The notes under the pieces are model-generated. The model made no database searches and was not told the origin of the DNA. It worked only from the letters and a program-made list of their open reading frames with translations. A DNA stretch of 28,607 nt, from contig MU277813.1 in assembly GCA_022385805.1 (NCBI GenBank), positions 4,371 through 32,977 on the forward strand, in the 5' to 3' direction. Below are positions 10,226 through 21,595 of this stretch, piece after piece. The DNA is from Pilatotrama ljubarskyi. Its lineage: Eukaryota > Basidiomycota > Agaricomycetes > Polyporales > Polyporaceae. A program made the position numbers and the translations under genes. Numbering within the stretch: position 1 is the stretch's first letter; every line of letters starts with the position of its first letter.

Positions 10226-11472
10226 CTTCCATCGTATCCGAGAAAACCTAATTGTGTAGCACCCCTCAACCCCATCCTGAATGACGAAGTCTCTGAGCTA
10301 TAAGCTTGACCACCGGCATACAGCGGCGAAACCTGAAAGTCCACATCAGGATCTGGATACGCTCACGTCGCACGGTAATCACCTAGGGAGCCAAAGTTCG
10401 AGCTTCCGGCAATCTGCAGCATTGATCCCGTCGGGCTGAAGTTCTCGAGTATGCGGTGCGCCATCCACCTTCTATCACATTCGGCATCTCACCTAAGGCA
10501 GTGCGTACATACCTTCCGCGCATTGGATTGCCGCAGCGCAATTGACTGCATCTGTCATTGCCGTTCCAATAGATCAACGTAGAGCATCGCTGCCCAGGCC
10601 TCTTGGCCGCGCGGGCTGTGCGCAAGCCTGTTGTGTTTGTCAGATATGGATTGTCTCTCGCCCTCGCTCTCTATGCCGACCGATGGATGCCGCCTCCGAA
10701 CGTCTTGTACCTACCTCAGTGAAGTTCGAAAGCTATCCCGGAACACGCCCGCACCTTTGCAAGCTCGTGACGGGCGATCGTAATGCAGCTTCCGTGACAC
10801 CCCTTCCCGTGAGCAACCGTATCTCACACCGTGCGACCCGGAGATTCGATCACGCATCGCACCCACCCACATCCGATGCGATATCTCGTGTTCCGTCCCG
10901 CCGACGCTAGCTGAACCTTACTAAATGGCCTGCACGCGTCCCCTTGACTTCTCGACCGCGCAGCATGCGGACGACACTGCCGGGTGGAACGAACGTCGGA
11001 GTCCACGCACGATGTGCCGCAGAGTGCATGTCTCCTTCTCTTCTTCGCGGTCGCGTGTCATAGTCCCGATCTTGATAGGTGGGAGCGTCAGGGTGTCATC
11101 TGCAAGGGGAGAAGCTGACCGCATCCCGCTCGTTGAAGCGTTGCTTCGGAGGGCATTTCTCTCAGGCACTCATCGGATACGCTGTGGCGTAATCATGACA
11201 TGTGGGACAAGCACCTCGTGCCGGAGACAGCTGCATCGAAGTTCGCCTGTGCTGGCCGTCGCATCTTGGACAACTGTCCAGGAGCTCGCATGGTTCCGTT
11301 CCACACGCGACCTCATAGAAGCCGATAAGTGGTTTTTCAGTCAACGCGGCATGGAACGATCATTATAGCAACAGAATATGCGAGTAATATACGTAGTAGT
11401 TCTACCGGAACCCATCTAGAGACGAAAAGAGCGCAGGTCTACAGTCTGAGGCGACTCCAAGGGAATGGACGC
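10226..11472. other. No gene recognised between convergent genes
   Basis: This is the shared 3' flank of the phosphatase (+) and the MFS gene (-). It includes the displaced phosphatase tail frame up to 10259. A plus frame of 147 codons at 10925-11368 has no recognisable domain. Confidence 0.6.
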
Positions 11473-13743
11473 TTATGCGGCGCGCTTCGACTTGCCCCGG
11501 ATCCACTTGCCGTAGCGATAGAAGCAGAACGGGATGGGGATCTGTCGTAGCATTCGGTCAGCATTGGCACAATTCCTGGCAAGAGCGTGCGAGGGCGACT
11601 CACCAAGGCGAGAGAGATGAAGCCCCAAACGGATGCCGCCCATCCATTGCCGAGGTTATGGAACATGGCAGTGATGAAGAGTGGCGTAGCCGCACCGAGA
11701 CCTGAACGAATGACGATCTTCGCCGCGAGGGCGGATGCTACGTATCCGGGGAAAGCATCGATGAGGTACGCATTCGCAGAAAAGTAAAGGACGACCACTG
11801 AAGCGGGACGAGTCAGCCAAAGCCACAGCGAATCCGAAATGCGAGACGTACTCCCGAATCCGAAGGGGATACCAGCCGAGCACGGTCCTACCCAGTTGCC
11901 ACCACCAGGCATGACCGTGGGAGGGCTGGTCCATCCGAAAATGAACATACCTGTCGAACGTGGTCAGCGAGCCATGTCGAGCGGTCTGGCCTGCAACCAG
12001 AGGACTCACCGATAGGTATGAACCAACAACCAATCATCATCCCGATCAGACGATCCTCGGGATCAGCGCGTCCGCCCTTGGCCGCTGCGCGGCGGAGGTA
12101 GTCCTTCTCTAGCCGAGGGGTAACGAAGAGCGCAAGCCCGACTCCGATGAGGACGGAGCAGAACATCAACCCGGTTATACCATCGTTGTAGCCATAGCCT
12201 TCTGAGAAGACGATGGGGAAGCTGAAGAAGAACGCGTACTGGGTCGACGTCAGCTATATGCCTCGGTGACAAGATAGACCATACGCACGAGAAGACCATA
12301 GATGAGTGACGCATACATTGACATCAACGTCAGGATAGGTTCGGTTGCAATCATCTCTGTGCGGTTGTGAGCCAGACTACCGCGCTCATGAGCAAAGACA
12401 CACTTACGGAAGGGCCGCACGGCGGTCTCAATCACGATCTCCTTCAAAGTCTTCCTAAACAGCTCTTGCTCTGTAGTGATGTGCGGATCGCCCGTTTCCT
12501 CTCGAAGACGTTTGGCTCGCTTGAGTAGAAGGGCTGGAGCATACGTCTCAGGAATCGTCGCACACATGCACGCTACGACACCGGCGAACATCATGTTGAT
12601 CTGGAGCGCGTGAGCGACGGTCTCCTCAGCGTGCGCGCGGACGAACATACCCAGAAGATCCAGCGCCAGCCAATCGTCTCCCCGATGAAGCCGCCGACGA
12701 TGGGACCAAGGACAGGTCCGCTGTGAACGTGCGTCAGACGCGAACAATACACTGGAAGATCATACCCACCCGTAAGGTGCCGCGGCAAAAAGCGCGACAG
12801 CAAACCCGCGTTCATTGTTGTCCCACACGTCGGCAATCGCACCTCCGGCCAGTGCGAAGGGACCGGAGCCAAAGAGACCGCATAGGAAGCGCGATACGAG
12901 CAGTGTCCCAATGTTCTTCGCAAGAGCGCACGGTATGTTGAAAACTGCCAAGCATGTCAGTCGTAGGACGAAGGGTTCTGCCAAATGGCTCACTGATGTA
13001 GACAAGGAACGGCACGACCCAGAACGGACGCCTTCCGTGTAGTTCGCTCTGTGGTTTCTGAGATTCGGCATACTGCCCTAGTGACCTAAAGACTGGCGAC
13101 ACGTACCAGGGGAGCGAGAATCAGCGGACCGATACCGAAGCCGACAATCATTAGAGAGACACTGAGGGCGACGACGACTTCTGACACTTCGAACTCCCTC
13201 ATGACGCCGCCAAAGTCTCCGGCTATGATTGCGGTGGCGAATGCGATAGAGACAACGGACAGTGCACATACGAACGTGATATCTGAGCGCAGTAAAGATG
13301 TCAGAATTAGACTCACGTGAACGTTAGACTGCATACTCACACCACTTGTACGCGTTGGACCAGTTTCGAGGATCCTCTGGGTCGTTCTCGTACCAGGTCA
13401 CGAGCTTAACCTGCTTGAGACGGATGGCCTTTTCCGGATCGGCCAGTACAGCTGGAAGAGAGTGATAATGTGAGGGTACGGGACGGAGGGCGAGATCGGC
13501 CGTGATATATCCGGTCTTTGAGGTGATGCGGTACTCGTCAGTGAAGCCACCTTGTTGCACATTGGTCGTCTGGAAGGGGAAACTGAGGTCTGGACGGTCC
13601 GGGTCGTGAGAGGGGGGAACACGCTCGTGGCCCCCTGGTACGACGGAGAGGGCTATGTGATCAGGAGCAGATTTCTCGACGGCGGTGGCGGCGTCGTCGA
13701 ACGCTTCTGTCGTCGCGGTTTCGCTGTGAACCATTACGGGCAT
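11473..13743 (-). CDS. MFS transporter, DHA1 polyamine/drug antiporter type
   Basis: Eleven exons encode 576 aa: 13743-13341, 13282-13107, 13048-12994, 12944-12770, 12720-12651, 12600-12408, 12356-12289, 12238-12010, 11950-11852, 11797-11604 and 11541-11473. All ten introns are GT-AG and 49-59 nt long. A cytosolic N-terminus of about 130 residues ends with DPEDPRNWSNAYKW, the pre-TM1 motif common in TPO1-like fungal transporters. About twelve hydrophobic segments follow. SELHGRRPF matches the loop 2-3 motif, and LGPIVGGFIGETIGWRWIFW the TM5 region. The central loop (PETYAPALLLKRAKRLREETGD) and the end (YFSANAYLIDAFPGY, RYGKWIRGKSKRAA) are typical of the family. It is expected at the plasma membrane, exporting polyamines, drugs or metabolites by proton antiport; the substrate cannot be told from sequence. 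A second in-frame Met at 13734 is an alternative start. Confidence 0.94.
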
Positions 13744-14711
13744 GATTGCAACGCAGAAGCCGAGGTTGTACTGCGAGAACGACAGAGTTGAGAAGCCTCC
13801 GGGGGTGCGAGCGCCGCATCATATCCTCGTGCGCATGCCTGGATATATACTGTGTTCCCCCATTGCAGAAAACTGGAGGAGAACGAGATGTGAGCATCGG
13901 AAACGGACCGGAAAGTCAAACAACGGTGTGGAGGATACACAACTTACCGCTTCTGGGCAAGATGGATGAATCCGTGGTCGTTCCGACTCGGACGGACACA
14001 TTGCTCTGTGCTTGGCGTCCGCCCACGCCTTCGTCCTTGCTCAATGTGCATCTTGCTGACCTGGTAGCGTCGGTGCAGTCGGATTGACACCGACCCTAGA
14101 GGCCCTTGCCGAGGACGAGGACGAGGACGGGTCAGGTCTGGAGAGAGCGTTGGTCGAGCACATACTACGACGAGCAGCGCACGCCAATTGAGATTTGGCG
14201 CTTACCCCTTTGCCACGCTTTCTATTGGCAACCCCTGACGCACAGTTCTCCCTCTTGTTCTCGCCCGCGGGCTAGTCCTTCTCTGAGACGTACTTGGTTG
14301 GGACCGGGAAAATCTCAGTCCGCCTATGTGCTGCTCTCAAATGTCAACGCGGGGACAAAAGTGCCATACAGTCCCAAAGCCGATGAGCCATCGTGAGCGA
14401 CTCGGACCCTCGAGTATTCGGCTATCCTCACTCGTTTCAATGGATACGTATTAATGGATACAGTATCACAAGTTCAGAGGCAAACATCGGGGCAACACCA
14501 TAGGACGTAAACAGGAATCTAACCGTGCTCCCCCATGACTGAGCTTGAGTCTTCAGACTGCAATGTCCGACGCCAAGGTCATTTGTACTAGTATTCCAAG
14601 CGACAGGAACGGCTGCTAACACGATCTCTCTGTGTTCAATGTGCAGTGCTTAGAGACTGAGAGGCGTGCCCCACGGAGTGCTTATGCTGAGCCACAGGCG
14701 GACACAGGCCT
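13744..14711. other. No gene recognised (MFS 5' flank)
   Basis: This holds the presumed promoter of the MFS gene and the 3' flank of the left KRE9-like gene. A plus frame of 113 codons at 13746-14087 and other short frames show no domain. No clear core promoter element was found. Confidence 0.55.
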
Positions 14712-15315
14712 TCAGTCCCGAATGCTGAACTCCTGACTTATGTCGCCGGAGTCCCCAAAGACTGGTCAATTATCCGGTTAGCTCTCGCCATAACCAAACT
14801 CGCACATGTAAGCATTGCTACTCATGAACAACGCTGTAGTCATCGTCCGGGAGGACCCAAGGGACGGTCACTTCGATGCGGCCCAGCAGAATGTCGAAGT
14901 TCGCCGAGAGGATCACTGCGGCCCGGAGCTGGTGAGTGCATGTCCATCATGGTGTGACTCAGGGAATATAGAGACACGTACGAGGCGTAGTTATGTCATC
15001 CTTCCTAAGCATGATACGTCCGATCTTGTTGGTGATGTTTACCGGGGGGTTAGAAACATCCCTTCGCGGGTGGACACGGTGTCAACTTGTGCGAAGGGCG
15101 GCGTCACCCACTCCCAGTGGACGGACTCACCAGGTAACATTGTGGGTTTGGCCCACAGTCCAAACGGTGCCCGAATGTGGGTAGAGCACAGGCGGAGTGA
15201 AAACGACGCGCTTGTCGAGCTCAGCCACGGGATGAGCAGCGGCGAGCTGAGAAAAGATGCCCAGGAGAGCGAAGGAGAAAATAGAAGCCTTGGCGAGGAT
15301 GGAGTGCGAAGTCAT
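14712..15315 (-). CDS. Small secreted KRE9/KNH1-like protein, paralog A; intron 3 donor altered
   Basis: Four exons, 15315-15131, 15061-14982, 14915-14826 and 14761-14712, would encode 134 aa. A signal peptide (hydrophobic IFSFALLGIFSQLAAA) is followed by a dibasic LDKR site, as for Kex2 processing. The mature part has LYPHSGTVWTVGQTHNVTW, NPPVNITNK, FDILLGRIEVTVPW and LFGDSGD. This is the beta-sandwich Kre9/Knh1-like domain seen in many small agaricomycete secreted proteins, usually linked to cell wall beta-glucan. There is no Ser/Thr-rich tail or GPI signal. Exons 2 and 3 are 80 and 90 nt, the same as in paralog B. Intron 3 begins ATGAGT instead of GTGAGT at 14825-14824. Without splicing the protein would end VVHE and lose its last strand. 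A minor AT-AG intron or a splice mutation would both explain this. Confidence 0.83.
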
Positions 15316-15438
15316 TGCTGCCTCGGAAGCCTGCGTGCGGGCTCGTCATGAAGTCTTGAGCGTATCGGGTTAGTTTCGCAGATGCTCCTTGAAGACGATG
15401 ATGCTTCGCTGGGGGATGACTGCCATCCCGCATTCATC

Positions 15439-15444
15439 TTTATA
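15439..15444 (-). promoter_or_regulatory. TATA box of KRE9-like paralog A
   Basis: TATAAA on the minus strand, in the context GGTATAAAGATG, about 125 nt upstream of the ATG at 15315. This is a normal distance for a fungal core promoter with a short leader. Confidence 0.5.
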
Positions 15445-16101
15445 CCACGCAGAACATAGTAGCACAGGTGTCTGAGACCGTTCTGCGAACGCAGAAACCT
15501 ACTTGCTCTCCCCGGAGGCACAGTTGGTACGGGCGTCGAGTCGGAAAGCCGAGCGGCGAAACAGACTGACGATGTACGTCCGGGGCGAGGTCGGGGTAGG
15601 CACACCGGCCGTTCATAGCATGGCCTACACCCACCGGCGAATGCGCTCACGCGCCCATGTAGTGACCATTTCCCGCTGCGGCCGCTACGTTGGCCGTCTC
15701 AGCGCAGTAATGGAGAATAGAATGGCCCGGTCGCTGCGGAGGTTTGTGTCCGGTCCAGGATGACGGTTACGATCCCGAGAATCTGAGCCACCTTCCACTG
15801 CACTGCAAGTGATCCTTTTATTCGAGACTGACTTGAGATAATGGTGCGCATTCGAACTCTAGCGTCTGCGGACTGTCGCAAGATAATAGCTCGCCTTATG
15901 TCTCTCGGAAAACAATCGTGATGGTCCTTGCGGGATCCACACATTGGTACGGCTCGCAATCCTTCCTTGCGACACGAGCTTCAGCGTATGCATACCTAGC
16001 GCTGCCTATGACGTCGCGGTGCGCACTGCTTACGAGGACTTGGGCGTGAGTCTGTGATAAGTCCATCCGTCAGTTCTCAGGGTATAGCGAGGACGGAGGG
16101 G
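15445..16101. other. No gene recognised
   Basis: This is the upstream flank of paralog A and the 3' flank of the MLKL-like gene. Only short frames without domains are present on both strands. Confidence 0.55.
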
Positions 16102-19100
16102 TCAATGAGGCCCACCTTTCGCTTGGCACAACGTATCCCATGACACCAGATCCATGGGGTGCCGCGCATCAACCCGTAACCAGTACAAGCCCATAGCGAC
16201 GCTATACTCCTCGTGAGCTCTGCTTTCGTACTCTTCCCCTGCCGCTGCTTCGCAATAGCCTTCCCTCGGCTCGTCATAGGGTTCCTCATCATCCTCCCAC
16301 ATGTCACTCACTTCCGACTCGCCATCCGAGCTGTCGTCGGCCCGCCACGGATCCGGCTCGATATAGTCGTCCTCGCTCTGCATGGCGTTACGTATTTCTC
16401 GCAGGATCAGGCACTCGTCTCGAGTAAGCTTGCAGCATTCAACCTCGACCCTACAGCGCATGAGACGTTTTGCGCATCCCAGGATAAGCGGAACATACCG
16501 GACGTCGATGCAGAACATCGCATCTGCGACAATCTGCATCCAACGGAATGCCCCGTCCTCTGCGACGCCGAGGAACGCGATGGAGTGCCTCCGCGCTCGG
16601 TGCGCGTCGTCGATGAGCTCGATGTCGGACTGGTCATTCGGATCCGTCGACCAATATCCCCAGGGCCAGTCCAACCGCTCCTCGAGGCTCGCCCGGGGGT
16701 AGTCATGCACGCGCTCGTAAAAGTACAGCGTTGGAGGCGGCTTTGTACGCCCGCACTTGTCGAACATGTTCACCAGGTACGACCGCGTCGTGAACTTCAA
16801 GCCGGTCGCTATGCGGAGTGTGTCGTGAGCGCATGTCGGCCGAGAGTCAGGCCATGAATCACTCACCGATCGCCATGTCCTCGAGGTCGAGGGGCAGGTT
16901 ACACATCCGGGTAGCCTGGTTCAAGAGCCAGCCTTGGCAGTCACCGGACTCTCTAACAGTTGTCGCCGTCAGAAGCTCCCAACCGCAATCCATGTCCTGC
17001 ACAGTATATCTTCGCCACTGCTCAGCATGCTATGTAGAACTTCGTATGCAGAAACCGATGTGCTTACCGTCGCCATCGTTCCTTCACGCTGTGCTCCTGA
17101 GACGAGATGATGTCATCCGCGGCTATGTCGTATACGACCTCGAGATCCTGCACAGGACGCTTCTTGAGCCGATCCTTCTTCCGCTTCCGTCCATTGTCTG
17201 TGGGACGCAGCAGTGCTGGGTAGTACTTCGTGACCAGCCGGTGGTGTCGGAGTTGGTCATCGTAGCATAGGCCTTCGAGGACCTCCGAGCGAGAGCGCAA
17301 GAAGCATTCTCCAGGCAATACGATGCGCTTCCTCGACCATAGAACCTTGTCGTCTCGGAGAAAATCGACAAAAGACGAGAATTGGCGCCAGAGCGTGCAC
17401 AGCGCAGATCGCCGCTTCCTCGCGGGAACATTCGCGAGAGGGTCTTTCTTGATATCTACAAAAATTGTTGTTGGATCGCAGAACATGAGTATGAACTGAG
17501 CGACGTACCTTGGACAAGTTGACGCGCGGTACTGTTGAGTTCGATTGTCTACGGATGTCCTCGTCAAGCGGCGGCCGTGCGCAGCGATAATGAGCCACGC
17601 GGTGCGCGGACGCGACTCACCCATTCGTACAGAACAACGAGATTTGGAAGTCTGTCGAGGCGGCACTGACTGACGTCCAGCAAGACGCGGGAATCCGAGG
17701 TGACAATGAGGTGGGTACCTCCAGTTATCGGGTCGATCTGCGACGAAGGTATTAGCGCGTTGGCGCATGCGGAATCATGCAGGTGATGACTCTCACATCG
17801 TCATCGGGTGTCCATTGGAGATCGGGTGATTTGCTACTCAGATGATGCAATGCGTCCTGTATGCCACGTCAGCTTGGCATTGAGTGAGACTGTCGGACAC
17901 GTACACAAATCTGCTTGGTCTAATACCAAGTCAGTACCACATTCCATCGAGGAGAATGACCAACAATACGCACGGCATTTATGACCCACAGCACTTTATC
18001 AATCCCTTGCATCGCCCGGCTGAGCGCTTCGAATGAGCCGACGTGGGCTGAGGTGGTGGATCAGTTTGTCATCGTACCCAAGACATATCTGCAGATCAAC
18101 TCTTACATGCCATGTCAAAGGCCATGAATGTAAGGCCTGCGTCCGGCGAGTACCCCATGAAATGGAGGATGTTGGGATGCCTGCATGGAATACGTGCATT
18201 AACTCTCGGCGGACGTGAGTGGCCATGATGACGAATGACGAGACCTACCACAACTTCTTCATCAACTCGACCTCATCCAGGAACTCGCTGTCCTTCTTCT
18301 GATAGCGTTTCACGATGATCGCCTGCGAGCTTCCGTTTTTGCATAGCTCGCTTCGATACCGCACCACAGATTGTGTTTCACAGGTCTGCTGGTCTCGCTC
18401 TTCGCCGTCCTCGCCTGAGAGCGGCTCTATGAGTCTTACGTCTACTGCATGAAGTCGAAACTGCAGAGTCCAGTAAGCCCCGTACGAAGCGGGATCTCAG
18501 GCGCCTACAAGCAACAGACCTGGTCCACCTCCGAGGTCTTCGACACCAGCACCTCTTTGACGACCTTGAAGTTATCTAAGACCTGTGCTCGAAAGCGCTC
18601 GTCGTTCTCCGCTTCCTGCAGCTGCTTCTCCAATATGACAGACGTTTGCCGATCCACATTGATCAGCGTCTTCACCTGTTGGGCAGCACATTATGTTAAC
18701 GAGGTAGCGGCCCTACCTATAATTGAGCATACCTGGAAACGGGCGACCGCCTGTTCGAGCTTCTCGGACAGAGTCGCGATTTCCTCGCTAATATCCTCAC
18801 GCCGCAGGGCGCGTTTCCACCATCTCTTCTTCGTCTGTTGTTTGAGCATGTTCTCGATGTTTAGCAGAACGCTGCAGAGTTGCGATAATCAGCGACCGTC
18901 GTGTTTACAGTCTACCAAAAAGGTTTGAGACAAACCTGACCAGCTCCTTGGCACGCCGTTCTGCGGCGACGCAATCTACAGCTGTCCTGCAGCTGTCCAA
19001 CGTCTCATAGATGTCCCGCAAGTCCTCCGCGACGCGCTCTGCCAGAGCCCGGCAGGCTTTCTTTGAAGCCTGGACGTCCTGTGGTCATTGCAGTCAGCGA

Positions 19101-19248
19101 GAGCCGGGTGAACAACAATGAGCGTCCGACACACCTCCACAAGCTCGGCTATGTTGAGTGCCAACCCGATCGCCTGACCCAGTCCGGGCACAGGGATGAG
19201 GTCTGCGACCTCCTTCGCCCCGCGAAGTACGGCAATAGCTTGATCCAT
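16102..19248 (-). CDS. MLKL-type N-terminal domain fused to a pseudokinase
   Basis: A fourteen-exon model gives 793 aa: 19248-19135, 19078-18936, 18871-18733, 18675-18520, 18460-18249, 18180-18107, 18047-17974, 17919-17905, 17856-17797, 17737-17621, 17548-17509, 17455-17068, 17009-16867 and 16808-16102. Residues 1-184 (AKEVADLIPVPGLGQAIGLA, then long amphipathic helices) match the MLKL-NTD/four-helix adaptor type common in Agaricomycetes. Residues about 215-380 are kinase-like: IIVKRY (Lys235), an alpha-C helix with Glu247, HPNILHFMGY and THLIVTSDSRVLLDVS. HRD is absent and DFG is replaced by Asp-Val-Ser, so it should be catalytically dead. The C-terminal half (WELLTATTVRESGDCQGWLLNQA, LYFYERV) resembles regions seen downstream of such kinases, and the end is acidic. 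A role in signalling or regulated cell death is inferred only. Weak points are the start codon, the 15-nt exon, the exon 12/13 acceptor and a possible 48-nt intron at 16498-16451. Confidence 0.78.
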
Positions 19249-20984
19249 GCGACCTGCAGCAGGAAGTCGACGACATGAACGAGGCTTCTAGGTCATCATC
19301 TAAGAGAACGTACCCTGCAGATCTCGGTCGAAATGCTAGTTCTGTCCAGAGAAACGTAGCAGTCAATGCCCTTGAGAGGAAAGTCTGGAGAGATGGCATA
19401 CCCATGTCCCGAGGTTATGTACCGGGGGACCATTTGCTGTGTTACGACGGGCACAAGAAGGTAGCCAGGGGGTTGACAGCAGGCAAACAGACAGCTCGGG
19501 CGCATCGCTCACCGGCTCCCTTTGCCTCGCCCATAAGAGTAATTGCGCTATTCCAGGCGGGCGGCTGGTAGACGAGTTGGCTAAGACGAGTACAAGGCCG
19601 TCAGCGTCAATGCAGGAGATCGTTCCACGCTCACTCACGGAAGCGGTGATGAAGGCATCGAATGGCATTGCCGTGTTCCGTTTGCAAGCGATGTCTTGTA
19701 CTGAAGACTTTGGGAGGAACCGGCTGTCAACTCCAGGGTACGCAGCAGGCACGCGCTCGCCGACTGGCGCCCACCAGCGCCTACAAGCACTGCCTTCTGG
19801 GCACCGGCCCAGGTTAGTACATTGGCCACATCTCGCACGGTGCCTTCACGGGGAATGTACAAGGTCACTGCTGGTGTGCGTGTAGCTACTGACGAGAACG
19901 CAGAGGGAAGCGTTGCCAGCGGGAGACTGGCCGTCAAGCCTCTCTGTTATGCTGCGGCATGATATGGTCCCGAATTCGCAGGACCTGCCTCACTGGTCAG
20001 TGAAGCAGATATTCTCCGAGATGCAAACAGGGTCAGACACGTACCGACCGACCTCCTCTCGCATTCAGTGTTGACGCATCCCCGCACTGGCTCGTGCCCG
20101 CGACGTTGTGCCAGTGTAAAGGAAGCTCGTGTCTGTCACACCCGCGACCTGTGCCTGTCGTCGTTGTATACTTCGTTTGTTGCATATGGCAATATGGCGA
20201 GTACGGACGTTCTGTGTCTCTAGAGGCAAGAGGACGATGCAGGAGTGGTTAGGCCGTCGTCGCTACCAAGCAGCGCATGACCTGTATCCTCGCGTCTGCG
20301 CCGCCTGACGGTGGGTCCAATATTTGAAATAACCGCCTACCACCATGCAGATTGAATTCCGCAGGCCGGATATTGGTGCCAGAGCGATGGCCATCGACGT
20401 ACCGTATGGTGAATCTGAGCGGACGATGCAGCTGCGTCGCGGTACTTCAGTAGACTCCGTTTACTTGGCGAACAGGCCAGATGTCGCAGCGAGGTCATCT
20501 GAGACTAGACGGCCAGCCCGGATCCTTGAGGACTCCAGACTCGCGGACAACGGGTTTAGGACAAATGGGGATTCCATAGCTGCCAGACTGAGAATGCGCG
20601 GGCAGCCAAGTTGTACAGCAACAGTAGCCGTTGGGGCCGGCCGCGGGTTGGTCATCGACATCGAGCAGCTGCAAGAACCATAGACGCCCGTCAAGCCTCC
20701 CACCGTCAAGCCGCACAACTGCTTCGCGCCTGATCACCCCCATGCTCAAACCGGCCCAAATGGAGTGGATATACATGCAGCACTGTCCGACTCAAATAGT
20801 CCAGGCACGTTTAAAGAGGGCACTACGAGTGTAAACACGAGCAACCCTCAGTCCGTCGTGGTACGTCAGACACGTACTATGTAGCTAGTAGTCCGTAACG
20901 GCTCATGGAGCAAGCAGACCGAGTCCCAGTAGTCCACTGTCCGTCGTTGATCATCGATGCAATCGACCACTGCGGAAACGCATC
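19249..20984. other. Unassigned interval upstream of the MLKL-like gene
   Basis: Minus-strand frames at 19937-19635 and 19752-19363 contain protein-like stretches (VTLYIPREGTVRDVANVLTW) with donor- and acceptor-like sites, but no family is recognised and no single spliced model emerged. They could be upstream exons of the MLKL-like gene or a decayed gene. A plus frame of 112 codons at 20345-20683 is also unrecognised. The left part should contain the MLKL-like promoter. Confidence 0.4.
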
Positions 20985-21595
20985 TCAGAAGACGGTGGGC
21001 CCCTTGATCGTGAATTGCGGGCTGAAGTTGCCCGAGTCACCGAACACTGCCAAGCCACAAACATCAACGATCGGCACACGCGATACATCCACGCGAAGCT
21101 AGAGTACGTACGGACGATGCTGTAGTCGCTGTCAGGCAGCACCCACGGAACCGTCACCTCGATGCGGCCGAGGAGGATGTCGAATCCAGACGCGAGCACC
21201 ACTGTCGCGAGCCATCAGCCAACGCCCCGAGGAGTGACGCGCAGTTAGGACGAGAGACGTACCGGGCGTGGTCAGGTCGCCCTTGCGGAGTAGGATCGTC
21301 CCGACCTTGTTCGTGATGTTCACCGGCGCATTCGTGGTGTCCCTACGAAGTTCACCACGAGCGTAAGTCATTCCCGTCGCAAGTGCATGGAGAGCCGCAC
21401 GTACCAGGTAACATTGTGCCGCTGGCCCTTGTACCAGACGGTGCCTGCGTGCGGGTACAGCACGGGCGGGACGAACACGTCGCGCTTGTCGAGGCTCGCA
21501 CCCACCGCAACGGGAGCTCCGAGCACGAGCTGAGCCCAGGACGCAAGCAGCGCGAAGGCGAAGGCGAACTTCATGAACACGGAGGGAGCAGACAT
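20985..21595 (-). CDS. Small secreted KRE9/KNH1-like protein, paralog B
   Basis: Four exons, 21595-21405, 21342-21263, 21201-21112 and 21046-20985, encode 140 aa. All three introns are canonical (GTACGT or GTACGTC donors). A signal peptide (FAFAFALLASWAQLVLGA) leads to an LDKR dibasic site. The mature domain then contains LYPHAGTVWYKGQRHNVTW, NAPVNITNK, GFDILLGRIEVTVPW and LFGDSGNFSPQFTIKG. It is clearly related to paralog A, with identical exon 2 and 3 lengths and intron phases, and lies about 6 kb away in the same orientation. No GPI anchor signal or Ser/Thr-rich tail is seen, so it is probably soluble or loosely wall-bound. The start at 21595 (MSAPSVF) is preferred because it aligns with the start of A. 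Starts at 21610 and 21574 are also in frame. Confidence 0.9.

Noticed and set aside
10925..11368. 147-codon plus frame between convergent genes
   Set aside because: No domain, mixed composition, and it lies where the 3' UTRs of both neighbours are expected.
17064..17768. 234-codon continuous minus frame
   Set aside because: It runs through introns of the MLKL-like gene; only its 3' part (exon 12) is in the true frame, and the rest does not match the kinase-like protein.
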